A stretch of DNA of 64,000 bases from Rheinheimera pleomorphica (GCF_011634895.1 NZ_SIRR01000012.1:300069-364068), one strand, 5' to 3'. Positions 8,876 to 17,881 are shown, numbered from the stretch's first letter. A program made the numbers and translations. The notes: generated by a model not told the origin, from the letters alone.

Positions 8876-10273
8876 ATGACTACTGCGTTTTCTTTTGGTG
8901 AAGCCTTTGCAAACCTTACGTCACAGCTATCTGCTGTGGTGTTTTATGCCTTTGATATTAATGGTGTAGCTATACCTCTGGTGCTTATCTGGTTAATCAG
9001 TGGCGCTTTAGTATTTACCGCTTATCTCGGCTTTATCAATGTACGCGGCTTTGGTCATGCGATAAGTTTGTTACGCAGCAACAAACGCAGCGGCGCTAAA
9101 GGCGAAATCACGCCCTTTCAGGCACTCAGTACCGCCTTATCCGGCACTGTTGGCACCGGCAATATTGCTGGTGTCGCCATCGCCATCAGTTTAGGCGGCC
9201 CGGGAGCAACCTTTTGGATGATCGTCGCCGGTTTGCTGGGCATGTCGACCAAGTTTGTTGAATGTACGCTGGCGGTAAAATACCGCCAGCTCAATAGCGA
9301 CGGTACGGTATCCGGCGGCCCGATGTACTACATTAAAGCGGCACTGGACAAATTTAACTTACCGCTGTTAGGCAGCACACTGGCCATGGCGTTCTCAGTG
9401 TTTGTCATTTTTGGCTCAGCCGGCTTTGTTCATGTGAATCAGGGCTTTGTGCAGATGAAAAGCGTGACCGGTTTTGACAATGCCTGGCTGTTTGGCGCCC
9501 TGTATGCATTGCTGGTAGGGGCAGTGATTATTGGCGGTTTAAAAAGTATTGCCCGGGTGACCAGTGCTTTAGTGCCGCTGATGTGTGGTATTTATCTTGC
9601 TGCTTCACTGCTGGTGATGTTTAGCCATTACAGCGCTATTCCTGCAGCCTTGTGGCTTATTGTACAAAGTGCTTTTACACCGGAAGCCAGCTATGGCGGC
9701 TTTATTGGTGTGCTGATCCAGGGCTTTCGCCGCGCCGCCTATTCTAACGAAGCCGGTATTGGCTCCTCGCCTATTGCCCACGCCGCAGCGCAGGTGAAAG
9801 ATCCGGTAAGCCAGGGGTTTGTTGGGTTATTGGAACCCTTTATTGACACCGTCGTTATTTGCACTATTACCGCGCTGGTGATTATTTTAACCGGTGCCTA
9901 TCAAACACCGGGGCTGGATGGTGTGCAAATTACCTCTGGTGCTTTCGCGTCGGTATTTAGCTGGTTTCCCTGGGTGTTAATGGTGGCGTTGCTATTGTTT
10001 GGCTTTTCTACCGTAATCAGCTGGTCATACTACGGTTTAACCGGCTGGCGCTATTTGGTGGGCCATAACCCTAAACTTACTCAGCTGTACAAGGTGCTAT
10101 TTTGCTTTATTGTGTCTATTGGCGCCGTGCCTAATGTGATGGCGGTATTTGATTTTATCGACTCAATGATTTTCTTGATGGCGGTACCCAATATATTGGC
10201 GCTGTATCTGCTGTTACCTGAGGTAAAAGCCGATCTTAGCGCCTACTGGAAAAAACAGCAGCAGCTACGTTAA
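8876..10273 (+). CDS. sodium:alanine/glycine symporter (AGCS family)
   Basis: A 465-residue polytopic membrane protein with the AGCS signatures SGTVGTGNIAGVAIAI, VSGGPMYYI and RRAAYSNEAGIGSSPIAHAAA. It imports alanine or glycine with sodium. Length is normal for the family. No strong Shine-Dalgarno precedes the ATG at 8876, so the start is less certain than the identity. The stop codon shares the palindromic TTAA with the stop of the convergent yebG. Confidence 0.9.
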   Translation: MTTAFSFGEAFANLTSQLSAVVFYAFDINGVAIPLVLIWLISGALVFTAYLGFINVRGFGHAISLLRSNKRSGAKGEITPFQALSTALSGTVGTGNIAGVAIAISLGGPGATFWMIVAGLLGMSTKFVECTLAVKYRQLNSDGTVSGGPMYYIKAALDKFNLPLLGSTLAMAFSVFVIFGSAGFVHVNQGFVQMKSVTGFDNAWLFGALYALLVGAVIIGGLKSIARVTSALVPLMCGIYLAASLLVMFSHYSAIPAALWLIVQSAFTPEASYGGFIGVLIQGFRRAAYSNEAGIGSSPIAHAAAQVKDPVSQGFVGLLEPFIDTVVICTITALVIILTGAYQTPGLDGVQITSGAFASVFSWFPWVLMVALLLFGFSTVISWSYYGLTGWRYLVGHNPKLTQLYKVLFCFIVSIGAVPNVMAVFDFIDSMIFLMAVPNILALYLLLPEVKADLSAYWKKQQQLR

Positions 10274-10572
10274 GCGGCCTGCTCTACCGCGGCTATTTTG
10301 GCCTTAGTGGTTTTTTCAGCCGGGGTTTTCTCTTTCGCTGCTGGCTTTTTGGCGCCCAGCGCCACGAGCAACTCGTCTTTGTGCTGCGCTAAATACAGCG
10401 CCAGTGCTTCAGTCTGGTTATCGTCGCTTAGCAGCTTAGTTTGACTGAGTACCGTTGTCAGTGCATCAGCCGTGTCGAGCATTTTGTCATAAGCATCGGC
10501 TTGCGCTTTAGAAGTAAAAGTCATTTTTTCAGCTCCGTTACGTTCAACCACATATTTGATGATCACAGCCAT
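10270..10572 (-). CDS. yebG: SOS-induced protein YebG
   Basis: A 100-residue cytoplasmic protein. The N-terminal half (MAVIIKYVVERNGAEKMTFTSK, ADAYDKMLDTAD) closely matches E. coli YebG, a DNA-damage-inducible protein of unknown mechanism. The C-terminal tail is lysine/alanine-rich and variable. It is preceded by AGGGG at about 9 bases and by a perfect LexA box. Confidence 0.9.
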   Translation of the reverse strand: MAVIIKYVVERNGAEKMTFTSKAQADAYDKMLDTADALTTVLSQTKLLSDDNQTEALALYLAQHKDELLVALGAKKPAAKEKTPAEKTTKAKIAAVEQAA

Positions 10573-10594
10573 GATGTTTTCCCCTGATTTAAAT

Positions 10595-10614
10595 TACTGT
10601 TATTTTATACAGTA
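10595..10614 (-). promoter_or_regulatory. LexA (SOS) box upstream of yebG
   Basis: TACTGT-TATTTTAT-ACAGTA is a perfect TACTGT-N8-ACAGTA palindrome with the CTGT-N8-ACAG LexA core. It lies 22 bases upstream of the yebG start and so overlaps its likely promoter. Confidence 0.9.
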
Positions 10615-10745
10615 TAAATGCAGTACTGTCTAACCTTTTCTTGCCACCTTTGTCTACTCGAAGTTTGTCAGGATTTCACGTAGTATAAGCAGCTAACATA
10701 CAAGCGCATTACTGTCTGTAGTGGTTTGAATTAACAAGGAATGCT

Positions 10746-12029
10746 ATGTCATTTTCAGTTTGGTCGGAACGTCGCTCCGGTGCAGAGAATATCCGCCCCG
10801 GTGATCAGCGTAGCCCCTGGCAACGCGACCGGGCGCGAGTGCTGCACTCAGCGGCCTTTCGCCGCTTGCAGGCGAAAACGCAAATTCTGGGTATTGGCCA
10901 GAATGATTTTTACCGTACCCGGTTAACGCATTCATTAGAAGCGGCGCAAATTGGCACCGGTTTAGTTAACCAGCTGCGCAGCAAAACCACACCATCGCTT
11001 GCCGCTATTTTGCCAGCTGATGCGCTAATGGAAGCGCTTTGCCTGGCGCACGATATTGGCCACCCGCCTTTTGGCCATGGTGGCGAAACGGCGCTTAATT
11101 ACAAGATGCTTAACCACGGCGGCTTTGAGGGCAATGGCCAGACGCTGCGTATCGTCGCCAAACTTGAGCCCTACACGCAGCAGCATGGTATGGATTTATC
11201 GCGCCGCACTTTGCTGGGTTTATTAAAGTATCCGGTATTGCAGCCTGAGTTTGATACAACGGCGCCTGGCGCGCACAACCCGCTTAACTTAACGCCGTGG
11301 AAGCCGGCCAAAGCCATTTTTGCCGCCGATGAAGACATCCTAAACTGGATTTTGGCGCCGCTGTCAGCTACAGACCGCGCCTTGTTTCAGCAAGTTGAGC
11401 AACTACCGCACTCCCCCTTTATAAAATCACGCTATAAGTCACTTGATGCCTCTATTATGGAGCTGGCTGATGACATTGCTTACGGCGTGCATGATTTAGA
11501 AGATGCCATAGTGCTGGGTAATATCACTGAAGCGCAGTGGCTGGCCAATAGTGAATGGAATAATCTGCCCGATGCCTTTGCGCAGCAAATGCAGCACATT
11601 GGTAAGGCGCTGTTTAGCCATCAGCACCATCTGCGTAAAGATGCCATAGGCTCTTTGGTAAACTTACTGATAAGCTCAGTGACCCTGGCGCAAGTACTAC
11701 CGCAGGCTCAGGAGCCGCTTATTCGCTATAATGCTGTGCTGGATGATGCGCCACAACGCATTTTGCATTGTTTAAAGCAATTGGTGTATCGCTGTGTGAT
11801 CTCAAGGCCAGACATTCAGCAATCCCGTTTTCGTTGCCAAAACATGTTGATGGCGCTGTTTGATGCCTTTTGCTCCGATCCATCACGTCTGCTGCCGGCC
11901 AACACTCAGTTGCGCTGGCAACAAGCAGAGCCGGAGCTGAAAACCCGGGTTATTTGTGATTACATCTCCGGCATGACCGATGATTACGCCGAACATATGT
12001 ACCGCCGGCTATATGCCAGCGGCAGCTGA
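10746..12029 (+). CDS. dGTPase-like HD-domain triphosphohydrolase
   Basis: A 427-residue HD-superfamily enzyme of the Dgt family. Metal-binding residues are visible at H62 (RTRLTHSLEAAQIG), H102-D103 (LAHDIGHPPFGHGGE) and a distal Asp in ELADDIAYGVHDLEDAI. Family enzymes cleave dNTPs (dGTP in the type enzyme) to nucleoside and triphosphate, tuning dNTP pools and in some cases resisting phage. Length and the N-terminal RSPWQRDRARVLHSAAFRRLQAKTQ are typical of the shorter, non-enterobacterial subgroup. AAGGA lies 5 bases before the ATG. The substrate cannot be read from sequence. Confidence 0.88.
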   Translation: MSFSVWSERRSGAENIRPGDQRSPWQRDRARVLHSAAFRRLQAKTQILGIGQNDFYRTRLTHSLEAAQIGTGLVNQLRSKTTPSLAAILPADALMEALCLAHDIGHPPFGHGGETALNYKMLNHGGFEGNGQTLRIVAKLEPYTQQHGMDLSRRTLLGLLKYPVLQPEFDTTAPGAHNPLNLTPWKPAKAIFAADEDILNWILAPLSATDRALFQQVEQLPHSPFIKSRYKSLDASIMELADDIAYGVHDLEDAIVLGNITEAQWLANSEWNNLPDAFAQQMQHIGKALFSHQHHLRKDAIGSLVNLLISSVTLAQVLPQAQEPLIRYNAVLDDAPQRILHCLKQLVYRCVISRPDIQQSRFRCQNMLMALFDAFCSDPSRLLPANTQLRWQQAEPELKTRVICDYISGMTDDYAEHMYRRLYASGS

Positions 12030-12040
12030 AATAACAGGGA

Positions 12041-13093
12041 ATGACGGTTGTGAGTAGTTCCGCACTGCGGGTATTGGCCGGTCCGACGGCACTAAAACAT
12101 ATTAAACAATACGGCCTGCGCCAGGCTGATATTAGTGTGATGGTAGGCGCCAGCGGTGGGCCGAAGTGGTTTTGCCTGTATGGTCTGGATCAATATTTAT
12201 TCGGTAACTTTTTTGCCGGGCGCAGCACACCTTTGCATCTTCTTGGCAGCTCTGCCGGTGCCTGGCGTTTTGCCTGTTTTGCTCAGGCCGATCCGGTTGC
12301 CGCCTCGCGGCGTTTTTGTCAGGCGTATAGCCATATATGCTACCCGAAAGGGGCTGATGCAGCACTTATCAGTGATATTTCGGCCAGCATTATTAACGAT
12401 GTGTTTCCAGACGATGCCACGCTTCAACAAGTATTGGACAACCCGGTAATTAAGCTAAACCTGGTGGTCGCCAAAGCACGGCGTATTTCTGCAGCCCGGC
12501 ATAAAGTGTTACAAGCCGCGGCCTTAAGCCTTGCCGCCAGCGCAAATTTGCTCCACCGTAAACATCTGCAGTACTTTTTTCAGCGCGTATTGTTTCATCT
12601 GCCCGGTGCGCCGTCACCCTTTCATCATGCCGGCATTTTACCGACGCAGCATGTTGTGCTGACAAGTGCTAACCTGCGCCAGGCTGTGTTAGCCAGTGGT
12701 TCTATCCCTATGGTTTTGAACCCGGTAGAAAACATCGCCGGTGCCGGCGCTGGTTTGTATTACGATGGCGGCATTACCGATTACCACTTTGACCTGCCCT
12801 TTAGCAGTGAGGGTCTGGTGTTGTATCCGCATTTTTATCCGAGGCTGACGCCCGGCTGGTTTGATAAATCCTTGCCGTGGCGGCGCGCAAAACAGGCGCA
12901 CTTGCACAATGTCGTGCTGCTTTGTCCCAGCGACCAGTGGGTTAGATCACTGCCCTTTGGCAAAATACCCGATCGCAATGATTTTAAGCTGCCGGACAAG
13001 CGACGTATTGCCTATTGGCAGGAAGTGATTGCACGCTCGGAGCAATTGGCCGAGGCCTTGAAGCAGGGGAATTTTGCCATTGAGCCGCTGTAA
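12041..13093 (+). CDS. patatin-like phospholipase
   Basis: A 350-residue patatin-fold acyl hydrolase. The elements are visible in order: oxyanion glycine loop GASGGPKW (about 32), nucleophile elbow GSSAGAW (GxSxG, about 69), and the catalytic Asp in YYDGGITDYHFD (about 245). There is no signal peptide, so it is probably cytoplasmic. AGGGA touches the ATG at 12041, while an in-frame GTG at 12050 sits 9 bases from it, so translation may begin at 12050. It follows the dGTPase gene after 11 bases and ends at a bidirectional terminator. Confidence 0.82.
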   Translation: MTVVSSSALRVLAGPTALKHIKQYGLRQADISVMVGASGGPKWFCLYGLDQYLFGNFFAGRSTPLHLLGSSAGAWRFACFAQADPVAASRRFCQAYSHICYPKGADAALISDISASIINDVFPDDATLQQVLDNPVIKLNLVVAKARRISAARHKVLQAAALSLAASANLLHRKHLQYFFQRVLFHLPGAPSPFHHAGILPTQHVVLTSANLRQAVLASGSIPMVLNPVENIAGAGAGLYYDGGITDYHFDLPFSSEGLVLYPHFYPRLTPGWFDKSLPWRRAKQAHLHNVVLLCPSDQWVRSLPFGKIPDRNDFKLPDKRRIAYWQEVIARSEQLAEALKQGNFAIEPL

Positions 13094-13102
13094 TCTGTTT
13101 AG

Positions 13103-13138
13103 AAAAAAGGCCCGAAGCTTATCAGCCGGGCCTTTTTT
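13103..13138. terminator. bidirectional rho-independent terminator
   Basis: AAAAAAGGCCCG (13103-13114) pairs with CGGGCCTTTTTT (13127-13138). The stem carries A-run and T-run flanks, so it can serve both the patatin gene and the convergent cyanophycinase gene. Confidence 0.88.
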
Positions 13139-13144
13139 ATCGAT

Positions 13145-14431
13145 TTATGGCACTAACTGAGTAACATTAAAACGGCTGGGAATAATATCCAGCTTTACGT
13201 TATAGGCACTGCCGTTATCTTTTAACCCATCCAGATATTGCCAGTAACCCTGTGTTTGCTCATCCTGAGAAAAACGCAGCGTAAAGCCCGCGCCATCGCC
13301 TTGCATCAGGTAACTGACTACTTCTGAGGCGGCCTTATTATCTACCAAATCAAAGGTCAGCATATCTTTTAGCCGGGTGTTTCTGCTAAACACGCCGGAC
13401 ACCACCGGCGCGCTGATATTCAGGTATTCGTTCCCCACTGTGGCGTGTTTAAGCGGATTAGGTATGAAACGTTGCTGTGCCAGATCATACTGATCTTCAC
13501 CCTGCAAAACGCTGATACGCACATTTTCAATATGGTAGCCATTGGGGTTTTCGATACGCCTGGCGTCACTGACATCAATCAGGGTTACCGCACCATTACC
13601 AATCGCCTGCACCAGACCGGTTTTCGCCTCATACACTAAGGCGGCATCTTCATCGATGCCAAAGCCACGCGGAAATTGCTGCTTGTTCAGCTCAGCAGCC
13701 ACCACTAAACGGCCAAAGCGGGCTTTGCGGTCAAAATGCTGATCAATAATGCCATGCCGGAAAAAGCCCAGCCCCTGGCTTAGCATTAACGGGCCATTTT
13801 CCTGATCCTGAATACCGTTATAGCTGTCGGTTAGCCCCCTGGTAAGTGCGCCCCAGGAATCACCCGCCGCTATCATCACCTGGCTCATTATCGCTGCCCC
13901 GGCACTGGTACCACCAATCACACCGCCACGCTGATACAGCTTATACACGGCGTCTAATAACGGCGTTATGCTATTGTCTTTACGTAAAGTACCAGTGATG
14001 TTGAGCTGATCGCCACCTAAAAACCACACTGCGGTGTAGTCGTGCAAACTGGCCGCCAGCTCGGCGTCACTGGCATTGTATTGCCATTGGCTTTCGTCCT
14101 TATCCGCTGTCGATTTATCATCTTTCACCGCCAGTGGAATAAGCGTGACTTGTGAGGCCGCAACGCCATAACGCTGCATGTCCGCAACAAACTGGCTAAA
14201 GTACTTTACCGGCTGACTACTGGCGGCGGGAATAACGGCAATTTTAGCCTGTTTTTTACCGCCGGCCAGGCTGATAAAACGCTGATAGACTGCGGTATTT
14301 GAACTACTAAGCGCGCCCCCTACCATAACCAGCGCACCGCTGGCACTGGCAAGGTTTGATGACTCAGGCGGACTTTCTGAGCACGCTGCCATAGTAGCAA
14401 CGGCGATAAACGGAATAACATAGTGCTTCAA
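13145..14431 (-). CDS. cyanophycinase-like S51 peptidase, lipoprotein
   Basis: A 428-residue protein. The signal peptide ends in VATMAAC, with the lipobox Cys at 17. The S51 core follows: AVWFLGGDQLN, nucleophile Ser176 in GGTSAGAAIMS, then GFFRHGIIDQHFDRKARFGRL, the conserved cyanophycinase segment, and GFGIDEDAALVYE. Such enzymes cut beta-Asp-Arg dipeptides from cyanophycin. A C-terminal extension of about 130 residues is beta-rich and unrecognised. No cyanophycin synthetase is visible nearby, so scavenging of external polymer is an inference. Confidence 0.85.
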   Translation of the reverse strand: MKHYVIPFIAVATMAACSESPPESSNLASASGALVMVGGALSSSNTAVYQRFISLAGGKKQAKIAVIPAASSQPVKYFSQFVADMQRYGVAASQVTLIPLAVKDDKSTADKDESQWQYNASDAELAASLHDYTAVWFLGGDQLNITGTLRKDNSITPLLDAVYKLYQRGGVIGGTSAGAAIMSQVMIAAGDSWGALTRGLTDSYNGIQDQENGPLMLSQGLGFFRHGIIDQHFDRKARFGRLVVAAELNKQQFPRGFGIDEDAALVYEAKTGLVQAIGNGAVTLIDVSDARRIENPNGYHIENVRISVLQGEDQYDLAQQRFIPNPLKHATVGNEYLNISAPVVSGVFSRNTRLKDMLTFDLVDNKAASEVVSYLMQGDGAGFTLRFSQDEQTQGYWQYLDGLKDNGSAYNVKLDIIPSRFNVTQLVP

Positions 14432-14567
14432 TTTTTTTGCTCCATTTTTGTGATAACTACACGGGCTCTTGTTATTATTAGTCCCGCGGCTGCAGGTTAG
14501 CAGATTTTGCCAGCCAAAGTCAGCACGCCAGGCTACCCACTATCACCCTACTTTGACCGGAGCGTTT

Positions 14568-14960
14568 ATGGTTTCCAGCTTATTAATTACCCTGTTTATT
14601 GCCATGCTGCTGCCGTTTTTAGCTAAGGCCCCACTGGCCGCGGCGATGCAAAAAGCCGGTGGCTATGACAACAACAACCCACGCGCGCAACAAGCTGCCC
14701 TCACTGGCTTTGGCCAGCGCGCTAATGCCGCGCACTACAATAGTTTTGAAGCATTATTAATTTATGCCTGTGCTGTATTTAGCGCTGTAGGGTTAAATGC
14801 AGTAGACGAAACAGCGATAACCTTAGCTTGGCTATTTATCGCCAGCCGAATAGCCTACTTACTGTGTTATTGGCTGGATTACGCCAGCGCCCGCTCTGCG
14901 GTATGGCTTATAGGTATGGTGGCGGCTTTTGCCATAATGGCAAGGGCAGTGTTGATGTAA
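14568..14960 (+). CDS. MAPEG family membrane protein
   Basis: A 130-residue protein with four predicted helices. GFGQRANAAHYNSFEALLIYACAV carries the R-A-x-x-N-x-x-E pattern of the MAPEG superfamily (membrane-associated eicosanoid and glutathione metabolism proteins); bacterial members are of unknown substrate. The ATG at 14568 has GGAG 5 bases upstream. A longer in-frame reading to 14469 has no ribosome-binding site and is not hydrophobic or conserved in type. Confidence 0.82.
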   Translation: MVSSLLITLFIAMLLPFLAKAPLAAAMQKAGGYDNNNPRAQQAALTGFGQRANAAHYNSFEALLIYACAVFSAVGLNAVDETAITLAWLFIASRIAYLLCYWLDYASARSAVWLIGMVAAFAIMARAVLM

Positions 14961-14979
14961 TTGCTAAAGCAGACTGGGG

Positions 14980-15267
14980 CTACCTGGAAAAAACGTATTT
15001 GATCACTGAGTAGTCAACTTTGCTTAGTCTACACTCCACATCTCCGCCGCCCAAAATTCTTTGAGTGCGTGGTTGTGTGATGAAAATGACAAACTCATCG
15101 TCTGTTTCAGTAAAAGTAACCAGCCGGTGTTCAAGCCAGTTTTCCTTATTAACTATCGGTAAATGTTGGCTAAGTGCAAGCCAGGCCTTTAGGTACACAC
15201 CTGGAACCGTGTTTTCAACTCTTAAGCTTGTCAGTTTGTCAAAATCAGTAAGGTGCTCAAAACTCAT
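14980..15267 (-). CDS. hypothetical protein, 95 residues
   Basis: Not recognised. The composition is plausible for a folded soluble protein: it alternates hydrophobic and charged residues and ends with a GGGDVECRLSKVDYSVIKYVF strand pair that loosely recalls NTF2-fold proteins. No signal peptide or membrane segment is present. The start lacks a clear ribosome-binding site, and it lies convergent to the MAPEG gene. It could be a degraded or small accessory gene. Confidence 0.45.
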   Translation of the reverse strand: MSFEHLTDFDKLTSLRVENTVPGVYLKAWLALSQHLPIVNKENWLEHRLVTFTETDDEFVIFITQPRTQRILGGGDVECRLSKVDYSVIKYVFSR

Positions 15268-15299
15268 TAGTTGTCCGACAATATCTCTGTTTTATCAGG

Positions 15300-15330
15300 C
15301 CCGGAAACAGGCAAACTGCCGGTTTCCGGG
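15300..15330. terminator. strong inverted repeat downstream of nadV
   Basis: CCCGGAAAC (15300-15308) pairs with GTTTCCGGG (15322-15330), with an inner GGCA/TGCC stem. It lies just past the nadV stop. No uninterrupted T-run follows on either strand, so it may be a terminator or a transcript-end stabiliser. Confidence 0.5.
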
Positions 15331-15345
15331 TTTCCGGGTTTACGC

Positions 15346-16818
15346 TTAGCCGATATAACTTGCCAGGCGCTGACGTATTTCAGTCAGGCTCTGACTTATC
15401 AGCAATTCGCCGTTTTCAAACACCGTGTTAAATTCACAGTTTTCAACATCCTGCCAACTGGCCTGATCTTTTAAGCAGTACTCGCCATTACTGTCTTTGA
15501 ATACCGCAACCAAACCTTTGGCTGAACGTTTAGTGCCATCATCTGTTTTGGGCGCTTTAAATATTTCTCTGTCTACCCCAGCCACTTTGGCAAAGGTCGC
15601 TTTAACGGCAAAACCGTCGGTATCGCGCGTTACATATTGATAGGTATAACTGCCAATACCAAACACCACATTGGTTGACGCAAAACCTTTGGCTTTTAAA
15701 CCAGCGCATATGGCTTCAGCACGCTCTATGGTAATGGAGTCGCCGTAAATAAGACCAACATGCGGGTCCAGTATTTTGTAGCCTTTGCTGGTGGTGGTGC
15801 CGCCAAATACCTGCCACAGGCACTCTATAGCGCCCTTATATTCCGGGCTACCGGGTTCTGCTTGCGGATCGCCACAAATTACTTTCACCGGACAGCCGGT
15901 ATCAGGGCGAAACACAACTTTACCGTCTCTGGCCAAAATTTTGTCTTTAAGTTTAACGGTAAAGTCGGTCATCACCTGCCAGAAATCCCATGAGTCTGAC
16001 ACTATGCTGACGATACCTTGCGGATAGACATCTTCAATTAAACGGCGGAAGGTTTCCAACTCGTTTTCCATGCCACCGGCACACATAACAGAATGTTCGG
16101 TTGCCGCCACACTACCACCAACCAGTTCTTTATCGCTGTCAGCGTTGTAGTATTGCTCAAGAAAATCAATGGCCGGAATCGTATCGGTGCCGGTAAAGCT
16201 GAGTAAATGCGCAGCACCACTCATCGTCGCGGCCTGCACGCCAAACATGCCGCGAAAGCTAAAATCATGCCCCTGCCAGTTTACAAACTCTGTGCTGCCG
16301 TCTGTTTCACTGGCAAAATGCGTCAAAATTTTCTTGTACTGATGCGCCGTTGTTGCGCTGGTGCACATACCCCAGACATTGGCAGATAAAATGGTTTCCA
16401 GATAGTTGGTTAACCAGAAAAAGCGCTCATCGGTATTATGAATGACCAGACAAGGTACTTTTAACGGGTAAACACTCCCCTCTGGTAGTGCCATGATTTT
16501 TATCGGTAAGTAACCCAGATCATGTAAATCGGCAATATGTGCTGTGCCAACATTATTTGGCCCGAGATAATTGTTAATGCGTCGTGCAAAAGCGGCAATA
16601 ACCTGCTCTTTCGGTTGTTGAAAAAAGTCCCGGTTCCAGCTGTCTATCAGAAAATCTTTTATAAAATACTGTAGGCCAAAAAACACCATTTTGTCGGTAT
16701 AAGTACGCCGGGTGCCCCGGGCTGTTAGATTACTGAAGATCAGCTGGGTACCGTCAGGGTATTGCCGGCGGTGATCAACTTTATAACCGTCAATCGCAAT
16801 AACAGGATTTAATTTCAT
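15346..16818 (-). CDS. nadV: nicotinamide phosphoribosyltransferase NadV
   Basis: A 490-residue enzyme that joins nicotinamide to PRPP, giving NMN in the cytosol. It resembles vertebrate NAMPT and bacterial NadV throughout: the N-terminal DGYKVDHRRQYPDGT, NWQGHDFSFRGM, the FTGTDTIPAIDF segment, VSIVSDSWDFWQV, VVFRPDTGCPVKVI, and GLIYGDSITIERA. Length is normal for the family. Its start overlaps the prs-like gene by four bases (ATGA), and the pair is headed by NrtR-type operators, so PRPP supply and salvage are made together. Confidence 0.93.
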   Translation of the reverse strand: MKLNPVIAIDGYKVDHRRQYPDGTQLIFSNLTARGTRRTYTDKMVFFGLQYFIKDFLIDSWNRDFFQQPKEQVIAAFARRINNYLGPNNVGTAHIADLHDLGYLPIKIMALPEGSVYPLKVPCLVIHNTDERFFWLTNYLETILSANVWGMCTSATTAHQYKKILTHFASETDGSTEFVNWQGHDFSFRGMFGVQAATMSGAAHLLSFTGTDTIPAIDFLEQYYNADSDKELVGGSVAATEHSVMCAGGMENELETFRRLIEDVYPQGIVSIVSDSWDFWQVMTDFTVKLKDKILARDGKVVFRPDTGCPVKVICGDPQAEPGSPEYKGAIECLWQVFGGTTTSKGYKILDPHVGLIYGDSITIERAEAICAGLKAKGFASTNVVFGIGSYTYQYVTRDTDGFAVKATFAKVAGVDREIFKAPKTDDGTKRSAKGLVAVFKDSNGEYCLKDQASWQDVENCEFNTVFENGELLISQSLTEIRQRLASYIG

Positions 16819-17669
16819 TTTACCTCTCCTTGTGAAACCAGAAACGGCGTAACGGCAGCTACGCTAATAAAATCTGAACCAGTAACATGCAAGCTATCGG
16901 TGCAATACACCTTATCTATACCGCTTTGGCGCAATGCATCTTCATTCGCACTGCCTTCATAATGCGATACCAGCAGCACAATTTTTTCAGCACCTTTTTG
17001 CTTTAACTTTTTTGCCAGCTCTATAAAGGTACGCCCACCGGCACAGATATCATCAACAATGACACAGGTCGCACCGTGCAAATTGTCTGCAAATACTTCT
17101 GTCGCGATAATTTTTCCATCGCGGACATCGCGGATCTTATCGGCCCTCACCACCGGCACCCCGCCTAAAAATGCCGATAATTCAAAGATTTTTTTATTGG
17201 CCCCGGCATCAGGTGAGATAAGGGTAATATCACTGCCGAGGTTGCTAACCACATCTTTGACAAAAGCGTGGTTTTTAATCACGTTAACGTTATCGAGCAA
17301 CGCCGGGCTGACATCGCTATGCGGATCAAATAGCGTTACACGACTAAATTGCTGGGCATTAATCAGGCTGGCATAGACTTTCACTGACAATGGCTCTCCA
17401 GGGTTACATACCCTGTCTTGCCGTGCCCCCGGGAAGTAAGGCATTAACAGATCGATATTGACCGCACCCGCGCGCTTTAAGGCATCGGTCAGTAGCAGTA
17501 ACTGAACAACAGAAGCATCGCCCTGGTAACGGAACAAGAGTTTGACGTCACGTGCTGGCGTACCGGTTAACCGGATATGGTTTTCACCAGCACCAAAACA
17601 GAATTGCATATAACCACAGTTACCTGACGCTGGTAACGCGTAAAAATCCTTGTTACGACAGTTTTCCAT
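16815..17669 (-). CDS. ribose-phosphate pyrophosphokinase-like protein of the NAD salvage operon
   Basis: A 284-residue PRPP synthetase homologue, shorter than housekeeping Prs (about 315). It carries MPYFPGARQDR, LFDPHSD, ISPDAGANKK and the PRPP-binding loop VIVDDICAGGRTFIELA. It presumably makes PRPP for the adjacent NadV. The ATG at 17669 has GGGAG 5-6 bases upstream; the in-frame TTG at 17681 lies beyond that site. Its position, the ATGA overlap with nadV and the operators upstream identify it as the dedicated salvage copy, not the general prs. Confidence 0.88.
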   Translation of the reverse strand: MENCRNKDFYALPASGNCGYMQFCFGAGENHIRLTGTPARDVKLLFRYQGDASVVQLLLLTDALKRAGAVNIDLLMPYFPGARQDRVCNPGEPLSVKVYASLINAQQFSRVTLFDPHSDVSPALLDNVNVIKNHAFVKDVVSNLGSDITLISPDAGANKKIFELSAFLGGVPVVRADKIRDVRDGKIIATEVFADNLHGATCVIVDDICAGGRTFIELAKKLKQKGAEKIVLLVSHYEGSANEDALRQSGIDKVYCTDSLHVTGSDFISVAAVTPFLVSQGEVK

Positions 17670-17741
17670 AGCTGCTCCCAAAAACGGCGAATATTAACAC
17701 CTAAATACACATTTAAGTAACACTAAACACAATAAAGATTT

Positions 17742-17758
17742 AGTGTCCCAACGACACT
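17742..17758. promoter_or_regulatory. NrtR-type operator 1
   Basis: AGTGTC-CCAAC-GACACT is a perfect 6+6 palindrome around five bases, in the spacer between prs-nadV and nrtR. It is the copy closest to the prs-like gene. Confidence 0.75.
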
Positions 17759-17763
17759 TATAG

Positions 17764-17780
17764 TATGTCCTTAGGACACA
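17764..17780. promoter_or_regulatory. NrtR-type operator 2
   Basis: TATGTC-CTTAG-GACACA shares the TGTC-N5-GACA core of the two flanking sites, with one mismatch in the outer arms. Confidence 0.65.
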
Positions 17781-17847
17781 TATAGCCAGACATTTACTTA
17801 GACATTTTTTTTATAACAAGCTGGATAAATAACGTCATCGGGCATAT

Positions 17848-17864
17848 AGTGTCCTAACGACATT
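17848..17864. promoter_or_regulatory. NrtR-type operator 3
   Basis: AGTGTC-CTAAC-GACATT lies 17 bases before the nrtR start, where bound repressor would block nrtR itself (autoregulation inferred). The core is identical to that of operators 1 and 2. Confidence 0.7.
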
Positions 17865-17881
17865 ATTTGGGCTGGATTTGC

